Under the pieces are notes generated by a model. The model had not been told where the DNA came from. It was given only the letters and a program-made list of their open reading frames with translations, and did no database searches. Shown here one piece after another: positions 33,873 through 44,862 of a stretch of DNA of 64,000 nt; position 1 is the stretch's first letter; every line of letters starts with the position of its first letter. Origin of the DNA: Ustulina deusta (Eukaryota > Ascomycota > Sordariomycetes > Xylariales > Xylariaceae). Made by a program: the position numbers and the translations under genes. The DNA lies in assembly GCA_023159155.1 (NCBI GenBank), contig JAJNNX010000022.1, positions 186,001 through 250,000 on the forward strand, in the 5' to 3' direction.

Positions 33873-36800
33873 ATGGCGCGAATATCCTCCCTCATCGGCG
33901 TTGCTGCGGCACTGCTGGTCACCCGCTCTACCGCCGATGAACTATTTACCCCCAAACACGAGGCAGGTCGTTGTGCGCTGCGTGGCCACTGCGGGAAGAA
34001 GGGCTTCTTTGGAAAGGCATTACCTTGTGTCGACAACGGCCTAGCTGAAACCCCCGATGACGACTTTGCCAAGGAGATCGAGGAGCTATGTGGTCCCAAA
34101 TGGAAAGACAGTAAGGTGTGCTGCAACTCCGAACAGGTATGCCGACCACTTCCCTGGGTTGTACAGCTCACTCTTCCTAAATATCATGCTAACTTTGACC
34201 GACAGCTCAACTCCCTGAAGAACGAGCTCTCCACCCCCAACCAGATCGTCGGCGGTTGTCCGGCTTGTAAAGACAACTTCTATAACCTTTTCTGCACTTT
34301 TACCTGCTCGCCTGACCAGTCGCTTTTCGTCAACGTTACTCGGACCCAAAAGCTCAGTGGTGGAACTGCCGTTGCCGAGATCGATCAACTCATCACAAAA
34401 GAATATGGCCAAGGCTTCTACGACAGCTGCAAGGAGGTCAAATTCGGCCCTTCCAACTCTAAGGCCATGAATTTTATCGGCGGTGGTGCTACAAACTACA
34501 CGGGACTTCTCAAGTTTCTTGGCAAGGAGCAGGCGCTTGGTTCGCCTTTTCAGATGAACTTTCCCCTGGAATACTCCCAGCCTGACATGACTCCGTTGGA
34601 GATGAAGGCTAAGAAATGCAATGACGAAGACCCTAACTTCCGGTGCGCGTGCGTCGATTGTCCGGCTGTATGTCCTGAGCTTCCCGCAGTCAAAGAAGCC
34701 GACTCATGCCGTGTGGGTGTACTTCCCTGCTTGACGTTTGCCTCGATCTTCACATACGGGACTCTCTTGTTCTCGCTCATGGCCGCCCTAGCTGGACATG
34801 TTGCCTGGAGAATGCGCGCGCGGCGCCGTAGCGAACGGCTTCACCTACTACAAGGAGCAGAACCAAGTGATGATGAGGACGAAGGTGACCTGCTGCATAC
34901 TGGGGCAACTTATCACCGTATCCAAAGGCATTACCGGCTCAATACATGGTGTGACACCGCGTTCAGCAAGTTGGGTCACTTTTGCGCAAGATTCCCGGCC
35001 ACGACCATTTCGGGTAGTCTAGTATTTGTGGTTGCGCTAAGTATCGGTTGGATCAAATTTGATGTCGAAAGAGAGCCAGTGCGGTTGTGGGTGAGTCCGG
35101 ATTCCGCAGCTGCCCAGGATAAAGCTTTCTTCGACAACAACTTTGGCGCCTTCTACCGTGCAGAAAAGGTATTTCTAGTGAATGATACATCGGCTTCGGG
35201 AACTGGCCCAGTCTTGAGCTATGATACACTCATCTGGTGGGCAGGTATCGAGAAGGAGGTGAGACAACTTAAAGGCCAAGATTTCGGAACTTCTTTCCAG
35301 GACGTATGCTTCAAGCCTACCGGATCTGCATGTGTCGTCCAATCCCCTACAGTCTGGTTTGATGGCACTAAAAACTGGAAATCCGGGTTCAGGCAATGTG
35401 CTGATTCCCCCGTCCTATGTCGACCCGACTTTGACCAACCAATCGAACCAAATATGATTCTCGGTGGCTTTGAAGGCCTTGACGACATTGCGGATACCCC
35501 TGCAATCACTGTTACATGGGTTGTGAATAACTTCCCAGAAGGAAGCTCGAAGCTTGCGCATGCACAGGATTGGGAAAGGGCACTAAAGGATCGACTCTTG
35601 CTTGCCCAAGACGAAGCGACCGCGCGTGGCCTGAGGCTCTCATTTTCGACAGAAATCAGTTTGGAACAGGAGCTGAATAAATCCACCAATACTGATGCTA
35701 CCATTGTCGTGATTAGCTATCTAGTCATGTTCTTGTACGCCTCGATTGCGCTCGGGTCAAGCGGCATGACCATTCGCGAGCTGATTCGAAACCCTTCTAT
35801 CGCATTTGTCCAAAGCAAGTTTACCCTCGGACTCGTCGGTATTCTAATTGTTCTGATGTCAATTACATCATCTATTGGACTGTTCTCGTGGGCTGGCATA
35901 AAGGCTACATTGATCATCGCGGAGGTTATTCCCTTCATAGTCTTGGCCGTTGGTGTGGATAACATATTCTTGATTGTTCACGAATTTGACCGTGTAAATC
36001 AAAATCACCCAGACGCCATGGTCGAGGAAAAGATTGCAAAAGCCCTTGGTAGAATGGGGCCCTCAATTCTTTTTTCTGCTGTCACTGAGACGGTCTCTTT
36101 TGCACTTGGTGCTTTCGTTGGAATGCCGGCAGTTCGAAACTTCGCTGTGTACGCCGCAGGTGCCGTCTTTATCAATGCCCTGCTGCAAATGACGCTTTTC
36201 ATTTCTATTCTGTCTTACAACCAGATACGGATTGAAGATGCCAGAGCCGATTGCTTCCCGTGCATCCAGGTCAAGGCTGCCCGCATACGTCTAAGCAGCA
36301 ATGGAAACAGTGGTCCTCGCCCGTATGATATGCCAGATGAGAGTTTACTCCAGCAGTTCATTCGCAAACACTATGCCCCCACTCTCCTTAGAAAGAAAGT
36401 CAAAGTCGTTATTATTACTATCTTTTTCGGTCTACTTGCCGCTGGTGTGGCACTGATTCCTTACGTCAAACTTGGTTTGGATCAGCGCGTAGCTCTCCCC
36501 GATGACTCATATCTCATCGACTACTTCAACGACATGTACAAGTATCTTGATGTCGGTCCTCCTGTTTACTTTGTAACGAAGGGTTTGAACGCCACAGAGC
36601 GTTCACACCAACAAGACATCTGCTCACGCTTTAGCACTTGCGAACCGTTGTCTCTTGCCACAGTCCTTGAGCAGGAACGTAAGCGCCCAGATGTGTCTTA
36701 CATTTCTTCACCAGCTGCGAGCTGGATAGATGACTTCTTCTTGTGGCTAAAGCCCGAGAACGAGGCTTGCTGCAAGGAACATGGTAAGGTCTGTTTCGCC

Positions 36801-37757
36801 AAGCGGAATCCAGCTTGGAACATTACTCTTGACGGCATGCCAGAGGGCGATGAGTTTATACACTACCTAGAGAAATTCTTGACGGCGCCGACTACGGATG
36901 AATGCCCCTTGGGTGGCCGGGCTTCTTACGGTCAAGCAGTGGTCGTCGATCCAACGAACGTCGACGTCCCTGCTAGTCACTTCCGGACCGCACACAAGCC
37001 ACTGCGGAGCCAAGATGACTTCATCAAGGCCTATGCCGCTGCTCGTCGTATTGCTAACGAAGTCAGTTTAAATATCGGGGCTGAGGTTTTCCCCTACAGC
37101 GTCTTCTATATCTTTTTCGACCAATATGCGAGCATTGTTAAGCTAACTGGGGCATTGCTCGGTTCGGCTGTCGGCATCATCTTTCTCGTCTCCAGTGTTC
37201 TCTTGGGATCTGTCGTCACGGCGCTTGTTGTGACTATCACAGTGGTAATGACAGTTGTCGACATCATTGGTGCGATGGCTGTTTTCGACGTATCTCTCAA
37301 CGCGGTGTCTCTAGTCAACCTCATCATCTGTGTTGGCATTGCTGTCGAGTTCTGCGCGCACATCGCCCGTGCCTTCATGTTCCCCTCTGGCTCGGTTATG
37401 GAGCGAGCCAAGAACCGTTTCCGAGGGCGTGATGCTCGTGCTTGGACGGCTCTCGTTAACGTCGGCGGTTCCGTCTTCAGCGGTATCACTGTCACTAAGC
37501 TCCTCGGTGTCTGCGTGCTGGCTTTCACTCGCTCTAAAATCTTTGAGATCTACTACTTCCGGGTTTGGCTGGCGCTAGTCGTCTTCGCCGCTACGCACGC
37601 GCTCATTTTCCTCCCGGTAGCATTGTCTCTAATTGGCGGCGAAGGATATGCCGACCCTGAGAGTGAGGGTGGACTAGCAGATGATCTAGCGGCTCGCCGG
37701 CGTAGGGGGCTGGTGCCAGATGATGTGAGTGACTCTGAAGACGAGTACGAGGACTAA
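33873..37757 (+). CDS. ncr1: NPC1/Ncr1 sterol transporter
   Basis: Two exons, 33873-34136 and 34206-37757. The 69-nt intron stays in frame, so an unspliced reading inserts 23 residues; it has donor GTATGC, branch GCTAAC and acceptor CGACAG. The spliced product has 1271 residues. Ncr1 moves sterols out of the vacuole/lysosome membrane system. Seen: a signal peptide (first about 21 residues); the Cys-rich N-terminal sterol-binding domain with CALRGHCGKKGFFGKALPC, KVCCNSEQ joined to LNSLKNEL, and GGCPACKDNFYNLFCTFTCSPDQ; a Cys-rich stretch before the first internal membrane helix; a sterol-sensing domain at about residues 586-760, including EVIPFIVLAVGVDNIFLIVHEFDR; a second lumenal loop; and a C-terminal membrane block with FCAHIARAF. 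The tail is acidic (DSEDEYED). Confidence 0.95.
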   Translation: MARISSLIGVAAALLVTRSTADELFTPKHEAGRCALRGHCGKKGFFGKALPCVDNGLAETPDDDFAKEIEELCGPKWKDSKVCCNSEQVCRPLPWVVQLTLPKYHANFDRQLNSLKNELSTPNQIVGGCPACKDNFYNLFCTFTCSPDQSLFVNVTRTQKLSGGTAVAEIDQLITKEYGQGFYDSCKEVKFGPSNSKAMNFIGGGATNYTGLLKFLGKEQALGSPFQMNFPLEYSQPDMTPLEMKAKKCNDEDPNFRCACVDCPAVCPELPAVKEADSCRVGVLPCLTFASIFTYGTLLFSLMAALAGHVAWRMRARRRSERLHLLQGAEPSDDEDEGDLLHTGATYHRIQRHYRLNTWCDTAFSKLGHFCARFPATTISGSLVFVVALSIGWIKFDVEREPVRLWVSPDSAAAQDKAFFDNNFGAFYRAEKVFLVNDTSASGTGPVLSYDTLIWWAGIEKEVRQLKGQDFGTSFQDVCFKPTGSACVVQSPTVWFDGTKNWKSGFRQCADSPVLCRPDFDQPIEPNMILGGFEGLDDIADTPAITVTWVVNNFPEGSSKLAHAQDWERALKDRLLLAQDEATARGLRLSFSTEISLEQELNKSTNTDATIVVISYLVMFLYASIALGSSGMTIRELIRNPSIAFVQSKFTLGLVGILIVLMSITSSIGLFSWAGIKATLIIAEVIPFIVLAVGVDNIFLIVHEFDRVNQNHPDAMVEEKIAKALGRMGPSILFSAVTETVSFALGAFVGMPAVRNFAVYAAGAVFINALLQMTLFISILSYNQIRIEDARADCFPCIQVKAARIRLSSNGNSGPRPYDMPDESLLQQFIRKHYAPTLLRKKVKVVIITIFFGLLAAGVALIPYVKLGLDQRVALPDDSYLIDYFNDMYKYLDVGPPVYFVTKGLNATERSHQQDICSRFSTCEPLSLATVLEQERKRPDVSYISSPAASWIDDFFLWLKPENEACCKEHGKVCFAKRNPAWNITLDGMPEGDEFIHYLEKFLTAPTTDECPLGGRASYGQAVVVDPTNVDVPASHFRTAHKPLRSQDDFIKAYAAARRIANEVSLNIGAEVFPYSVFYIFFDQYASIVKLTGALLGSAVGIIFLVSSVLLGSVVTALVVTITVVMTVVDIIGAMAVFDVSLNAVSLVNLIICVGIAVEFCAHIARAFMFPSGSVMERAKNRFRGRDARAWTALVNVGGSVFSGITVTKLLGVCVLAFTRSKIFEIYYFRVWLALVVFAATHALIFLPVALSLIGGEGYADPESEGGLADDLAARRRRGLVPDDVSDSEDEYED

Positions 37758-39142
37758 ATATGTACAATTGATGTGAAATACTAGGACACATCCCAATAAG
37801 ATTGGCATTTGAGAATGGCCCTGTCATTAATATGGATATACAAAGTTAGCGTTAGGGCAAGGCTTGGAGTAACTTGGTTATTGGCATAGACACTGCAGCG
37901 TTATTGCATATGATATTTGGGCATTGCGCAATGATTGTTCTATCTAGATGACCCGTCTTCAAGCGAGATGTGTTGCCATCTTAGAATTCCCCGGTGCTCA
38001 CCTTTTCTTTTTGGACTGTATACTTTCTATGAGAACTAAATTCTACCTCGCTGCCGAACATATACTGGTGGCCTAATTCTCTAATCTGAATGCCACCTTC
38101 GAAATGACCAGCCGGATGTACATATGAGGGGTCATATTTAATATGGATTAATTTATTTGAATTGTTTCACCTGGGCTAAGAGGGCTTAAAGGCATGTTGT
38201 AGTTTCTTTCATTCATTCTTCTAGCCTCAGATACGGATAAGTAACTCGTTGGTCATGTTGTGAGCTGAGAGATAATTTGCCTGGGCAAGCTGAAACCTCC
38301 CCGGGTTAGGTAGCCAAACCAGGCGAAGGGTCAAACAGGTATGGACACGATGGCATTATAGCCGTTAACTGTCGAGTGGCCTTAATACTCCCCGAGTCGA
38401 GCCGCTTCTTCAGTAAGAAGGGACTTGAACACCACGAGTGCAACGTCCTGCATTGGAGTGCATACAGTAACGCTTTAAGCAGCTGCATGGTGCGGCGGTG
38501 CTGCGGGCAGGCCAGGCCACGGGAGCTGGGAGCTGGGAGGCTGGAACAGGATGTGCTGCAAACCTCTCTTAGTGCCTAAGGTAGGTACCTAGGTAGTCTA
38601 GGTACGCTAGGTACACTGGGGCAATTAACAATTGGGAAGGTGGGAGGGTGGACCTCTGGCGTGGGGTGTGGAACGACGCCGACGACGGCCGAGAACCCGG
38701 CAGCCTGTTGAAACACTTGGACTAGGTACTAGGTACCGATCCCCACAGAGGCAGTGTACCATAGGTACTACCTAAGCTAGGACTAACGCGCCCCCGGCCA
38801 GAGAGGCTGCTAAAAGCCTCTACTCCGAGACCTGAGTGGTCACCTGAGCACGCTGTAGACTCACACCGTGCAGCATCTAGGACTTGCATGGACTGGGTTC
38901 AGGAAGTACATGGTAGGCGACCGATCTCCTATTAATACCTACCTACTTAGTACTTTATAAGCATCATCCTCTCTTCGACTACTTGCTCCGAGGTCCTTTG
39001 AGCCAGTTCCATACCAATCCATTCTTCAATTTTCGTGCAGACACAACAACCCAACCAAACCAACATCGCTTCTACGTCTTACCATCTGAATCGACGTACT
39101 CATCCAACTAGCTCTACCCCTCACACCAGGCGAGACGAGGCG
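37758..39142. other. Intergenic region rich in GGTACC-type palindromes
   Basis: No gene is seen. Repeated TAGGTACCTAGG and CTAGGTAC words occur at about 38581-38610 and 38722-38775. The last 100 bases are the C/A-rich leader of the next gene. Confidence 0.6.
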
Positions 39143-40114
39143 ATGACGTCTCACTCGACAGCCAATGCGCTTCCAGCGCCCCCGAACGCTGCATCCAACA
39201 TGACGCTCGCCAATTACAGATTCCCATCCCACCGCCTGCGGCGACAACAGGAGGAGTCTGACCGCATCCCGCTCGTCCTCGTCGCTTGTGGGAGCTTCTC
39301 GCCCATCACATTTCTCCATCTACGCATGTTCGAGATGGCCAACGACTATGCGCGGATGAACACCAATTTCGAGGTCGTTGGAGGCTATCTTAGTCCTGTG
39401 TCTGACGCCTACAAGAAAGCTGGTCTGGCGCCGTCGGTTCACAGGTAAGCTCCCCCTTCCGTCCACAATATCTCTTGTTGCCGCTTGCCCGGATGCTGAC
39501 GAGTGATGCCCCCCGCCAGAGTGCGCATGTGTGAGCTGGCTGCTGAAGAGACCTCTAACTGGCTCATGGTCGACCCCTGGGAGGCTATACAACCCAATTA
39601 CAGCCCCACGGCTGCCGTTCTGGATCACTTCGAACACGAAATCAACGGCGTGCTGGGCGGCGTTCTGAGCGCCGATGGTGAAAGTCGGAGGCCGGTCAAG
39701 ATCATGCTCTTGGCGGGAGCTGATCTCATCAGCACCATGTCCAGTCCCGGCGTCTGGGCTGAGAAGGATCTCGACCACATCCTCGGCAGCTTTGGTGCCA
39801 TGATAGTCGAGCGAAGTGGGACGGATATGGAAGATGCGCTCGCTAACCTTAAGCCTTGGGAAGAGAACATCTATGTCATACAACAAATGATACAGAATGA
39901 TGGTATGTACAATTCAGCTTCCGCCTTGCAAGACACCCCCCACGCTGACTGTGACGCCGCAGTCAGTAGCACCAAAATCAGATTACTCCTTAAGAGGGAT
40001 CTGAGCATCACATATTTAATCCCTTCGCCTGTCATCGGATACATAACGGCGAATCGACTCTACGTGGATGAGGACACGAAATCTTCGAAGGACAAGCAGC
40101 CCATATCTAAGTGA
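39143..40114 (+). CDS. Nicotinamide-nucleotide adenylyltransferase (NMN adenylyltransferase)
   Basis: Exons 39143-39444, 39520-39902 and 39963-40114 close in frame to 278 residues; introns are 75 and 60 nt. It joins NMN or nicotinate mononucleotide to AMP from ATP, the central step of NAD synthesis. Seen: the nucleotidyltransferase motif GSFSPITFLHLRMFE (the GxFxPxxxxH pattern, near residue 49); YLSPVSDAYKKAGLAPSVHRVRMCELA; MLLAGADLISTMSSPGVW; DLDHILGSFGAMIVER; and the second motif SSTKIRLLLKR (near 231). These match yeast Nma1/Nma2. The first ATG at 39143 is used. The frame opens further upstream but without an ATG. Confidence 0.94.
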
Positions 40115-42200
40115 TGACCGACTGCTTCGTCCGTTGCTGTCATTTCTCTATTCCATACCGCATTGTCTGCGACATTGCATAAAGAGCACTCCTTATCCAA
40201 AGTATATACCCCCCCGCTAGAGAGCGGAAACGCGGGTGTTTTTCGCGTTGCGATTCCGGGGAAACGGCACTCACCGGACAGTACATATGACCAGAGACAA
40301 TAGAACTGAGGGGGCGATGCTATCGTCGATCCTCCACCCCTCATTCCAACGCACGCCGCACTAAGCGCACCCCACCTGGAGTTGGTTCCAACTTGGCGTG
40401 CTCCATTCCACGAATGGCGCCACGATTAACGCCGAAGTTTTTCTATAGCGCGGCTTGTAGTGGAAAAAAACCAAGGCGTTTGTGCAGCGGTTTTGGCGCG
40501 ATTTTGGGGTTGTCCCTCTTTTTTCGGCGCTAACTGCTCATCATCACTTTGATTCCTGCACATTGCGGGAGTCGTTTTTTCTTCCCTCTGTCGCTGTAAA
40601 ATACATCGGGGAAGAATGGGGTTTGTTACTACACCTAGTTTACCAACTAGAGGCAGGATATATCTACGACTAGATGGCTAATGAATCCGGTATACACGTG
40701 GTTGCACGCATTTTCTTGCGTTGCTACGATCACTTGCGCAAGCACCCACCTTTCCTCCTACATGCTACTTACTGGTGAAAGAGCTGCTGCATGTGCCCCC
40801 AAACCCAAACTTCCGCTTTCGAATGCCATCAGTAATCCTAATGAAATGAGCGAAATACCAGGCATTAGTTGAGTAATCGCCACGCAGGCTAGCCAGCCAA
40901 CTTTGCCGAATAAGTACTACTAAGAGTGATGTGGGATGTGATTTATCAGCACTAAACCGTTGCAGCAACACACTACTGTCAGTTGGAATACATACGGTTC
41001 CCTACGTGCGTGCGGGTCTCATCTACTGCAGCTATGCGTCTGCGCCCGTCACTCACTGCAGAATACGGAGATGATTAGACGGGGCCCCGCAGCTAAGTGA
41101 ACACCACTAACATGTTAGTTACTACGCCGCCTCGCCTTGCGTCCGCTGTAGCTATCTATGTGCGGTTAGACGAACAAGGAGGCCAAAGAGAGAGATGCCT
41201 GGTGAATACTTAATTCGGTTAGACGAGAGATGGGTGGCGGAATTTGATATCTTGACAATGTAGGTAGGTAGGTAATTCTAAGCTTATGCGTCATAAACAC
41301 TACTAAGCTACCTATGTCAGGGGGGGTATTTTAACTCCTGGCTGCTGGACTCCAACACATCCGAGATAGATACCTGGACACTTACACATGCATACTACGT
41401 ATGTACATACATACATACATACATACCTGGTCATGCATACCTACTGTAAGAAGTGCCCGTTGGGGTAGGTAATGGTATGGAAAGTTCCAACCAATGATAA
41501 GAGTCCCTCGAAATGAATCATTGGGGTAAAGGAAGTAAACGTTTACTTACTTGTAGGTTCAGGCGTTTAGAGAAGAGAAGATGTATGTCCGCTTGGGTGG
41601 TCTTTTGTCTGACAAATGAGTCTAGGGTAAGAGTGAGCACTTTATGTATAGGTATCGATGCAGGAAATTTGTAACGACTAATGTGTATAGACTTGGGGAA
41701 AAATATATGGATATGTTTGACTATACGACTCTATTCTAACAATCAACCAACTGACTTAGTTGCTCTATCAAGACTAAAAAAAACACACTTGTATTTGTTT
41801 GTAGGTATGCAACTCTCCCCATTGAACTCATTGAACTGAGGAGAAGATAATCACACTGTCCACGCCACAAAATGGGATGGTATAACATCTAAACACATGC
41901 TCTTCCTTCTTATGCAGTCATGTCCCCGTCTACATCCTAATCGTCTACACCCTAATCTTGAACAAGCTCCCTCTAGCCCGTACAAATTTCCCAATCCTTA
42001 GATATACCCCAAGGTTGATCCTATCCTTTATTGCATTACCTTCATCAGCGATCGTGAAAGTAAAGAGAAAAAAACCACAAAAACATCTCAGTAGCCAAGG
42101 ACACAATTTTAACCCATCTAGGGTGACTAGGACCTCAAGGAAGCAAACGAGAAGTCCGGAAAAGCGCAAGAAGTTTGGAAGAATGGCGAAGAAGGGATCA
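40115..42200. other. 2.1-kb non-coding region with a tetranucleotide tract
   Basis: No gene was recognised. It holds a (TACA)n microsatellite near 41404-41426 and a GTAG run near 41261. The right end is the 3' flank of the minus-strand Smr gene. Confidence 0.55.
41404..41426. repeat. TACA microsatellite
   Basis: More than five uninterrupted copies of a four-base TACA unit lie in non-coding DNA. Confidence 0.8.
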
Positions 42201-44117
42201 TCAGATCCGTCCAGTGACGAGGTATGCGCCCGTCAAGACCTGGATTTTCCAGCCATCGGCGACAAGTGCCTTGAAGACATTGATGCGCAGCCGAGACCTT
42301 CCGTCTGAGTTATGTCGGCCGAGCCCAGTGACGACTTTAAGTCCGTTCTCGCGCGCCTTTCGCACCTTGTTCTCGCCCAGGGCGTTCCACCAGTTCCAGA
42401 CGCGGTCGATAGCGATGTCGACGCCGTCCTGTACTGAAACGCCGTGTAGGTCGATCGTGTCCCCTGTGCTCTGCTGGTCGACGAGCAACTCGGCCTCCAT
42501 GCTAGTCACCTGCCTGTAACTAGCAGTCTCAGAGCGCCCGCGGTCCACGTAAAAGGCCGCGGCTTGCCGCATGAGCGGGTCAGATTTACCTCTCTTGTAG
42601 GCCGAAGATGCTGACGCGTATGAGTGCTTCGCCGAGGCAGCTAATGTTGCCTTTGAGGCGCCGACCGCTTGGAGAGTGGTCGGGATTGTACGTAATTGTT
42701 GAGTCGACTGTGGTTTGGTGTTGAAAGGAGGGACGTTCCTCCGCGGTGATTTAGGATTAGTTTGAATCGGTAACTCGGAGGCTAGCTCGAGGCCTGAGGC
42801 AGCGGTGTTGTAAGACACATCGTACCTTAGGTACGCTGGCTTTTCGAAGTGGTCTGCTAGTGCGTCAATGACATCAATTGCAGCCTGGGACGACGTGGTC
42901 ATATCAAAGATTGGACTAAAATAATAATAGGGGATCCAGGATGTCCTTTTTTGTTGCTCTTCTATATGGCGGAGTTGATTGGAATCACTGCAAGGAGGCA
43001 GGCCAAGAGCCAGATAGCTATCCAAGGTCGCGGTTATGGCAGCTCCCAGCGAGCACTTGTTACGCTGGTATATATCCGCGGCTTCATCGATTGGTAGCAA
43101 GAAATGATCCGAAATGAAACTAATGTTGTCTGTGTTCGATGTCGGCAAATAAAGCACTTCTGGTCGCTGGGGGCTATCGTCACCTCGTCAACTGGGGTTA
43201 ATAAAGTACTTACCATTATCGACAACACCATCCTGAGGGGACCCTTCTGAAGTAGTGGCCACATCCGCGTTTCTCGAGGCTGCTGATTTTGAAACTTTAT
43301 TCTTCTTCCTCCGCCCTTTCCTTTTACCCTTTGGCGTATCGTTATCTGATATATAGAAACCATCGATGCCTTTGGGCCGTTGGCCTGCTTGCTCAAGCAA
43401 CTGAAGGTTGAGCAGCTCGTCCATAGCGAGGTTTGCATCTCCCTTAGCTTTCTGCAAGACCATTCTAATATCGATGCGTTTCAGAGAAATGAACATAGCG
43501 GCGAGCTGACTCACTTTCTCCTGGTTCGTAAGGTCATCCAAGACACTGACATGAATAATATCTGGGATCTCCCCCTCGGAAGTCTGAGAAGACGAGCTAG
43601 ACAACGCATTGTGCGAGTGCGAGCTCGAAGTCTCAGCCGTAGTAGTTAACCCATCGTTGCTTTTGAGATCACCTTCCGTCCCAGATATGGCTTCAGACCT
43701 TGTCAAGTCATGGCCGCCAAATCCTCCAGGGTTAAAACCAGTCGCCTCTTCAGCCGCTACATTCTTAGAGATGGCTAGCAGAACCTCACGGGCAGCAGCA
43801 AATTCTTTCGGGTTCCTGAGATCATAATCGCCGGAGATGGACAAAATCGTCGCTTCATCCAAAACGGAGCCAAGCTCATCCTGCCCTTGTTAGTCTTGTT
43901 CACTACACATTGACTGCGTGGCCACATGTGCCAATAGAAAACAGGCACGAAGTTTAAGATGCGCCCACACGTAGCGAACGCTAAATAGACGAAGACAAAA
44001 GGCGAATAGCATAAACAAACCCCAAGACGGGCTGGTAGTGAGAGTCTATGATAAAACACACATCAACAGACGCAAATCAAGGTGACTCACAATCAATACT
44101 CTCGTAGGGTCTCCCAT
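42201..44117 (-). CDS. Cue2-like Smr-domain endonuclease (no-go decay)
   Basis: Exons 44117-44091 (nine codons), 43880-43214 and 43159-42201 close in frame to 550 residues; introns are 210 and 54 nt. Yeast Cue2 cleaves mRNA at collided ribosomes. Seen: the short MGDPTRVLI exon; a central CUE-like region (SVLDDLTNQEKVSQLAAMFISL, then VLQKAKGDANLAMDELLNLQLLE); a poly-basic KGKRKGRRKKNK; a second helical region near LPIDEAADIYQRNKCSLGAAI that may be another ubiquitin-binding segment; a DUF1771-like helix (RQAAAFYVDRGRSE); and the Smr domain with TIDLHGVSVQDGV near 467 and TGLGRHNSDGRSRLR near 508. The last motif normally reads TGRGxHS; here Leu replaces Arg and Asn replaces Ser. The architecture makes the Cue2 call good; cleavage activity is inferred. 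Confidence 0.87.
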
Positions 44118-44862
44118 AATAGCCCAAGATGTTGACGCGTCGAGTCCAAAACACTAGGGTGCTGAACCAAGGGAACCAAAGGAATCAAGGGATGGTGGGG
44201 GAGCAAGAAGAGGTGTTATTGATGAGTGCAAACGCTGAGGCATCATTCTAATTCCTCGGGGAGCTTGGGGTATAAATCTGATCAGTCTTTGGTGGTTGCC
44301 ACAGAATTTAGAATTAGGGGCAATCCAAAAAGACAGCGAGTATCACAGCAAGCGAAGAGGAAATTGGGGACAAGGAGGCCCGGAGTGAGTGAACGAAGAG
44401 TGTGTGTGTGCGGGAGTGTGTGTGTGATGAGTGGCTGATGGGATGGGATGGAATGGGTTGGGATCACAAGCACAAGGCGCCCAAGAACCCTGTAAAAGTG
44501 AAATGTGATAGGTCACGGCCATTCGGCAGCCGGCAACATTGTGATGCCAGCTGTGTGGGCTGGGAAGTTATTTGTGGCTTATTGGTTATCCCTCATTGAG
44601 TATCTGCCTCACTTATCGGGGACTACTTGTAGGTACATAGATAGACTTAAGGTATAGGTAACATATTAAACAAGGTGAGGCAGGTATTTCCATTCAGACC
44701 AGATAACCTAGTATTCTTGGTGTGCATCAAAATATGCATATATATATCTTCTCAAAACTCCGGCGCCCGCCAATCAACTCTACCCTGGCACCGGTAACAG
44801 ACGTAGCATGACAGTGGGCTGATAGTACAAAAGATAAAGTCTACATGACACGAGCTCCAGAT
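44118..44862. other. Intergenic region between two minus-strand genes
   Basis: It is the promoter of the Smr gene and the 3' flank of the NAPE-PLD-like gene. A GT-rich GTGTGTGTG patch lies near 44400-44425. No gene is seen. Confidence 0.55.

Noticed and set aside
33530..34044. Histidine-rich plus-strand frame
   Set aside because: It is created by a CAT microsatellite and overlaps the start of the NPC1-like gene in another frame.
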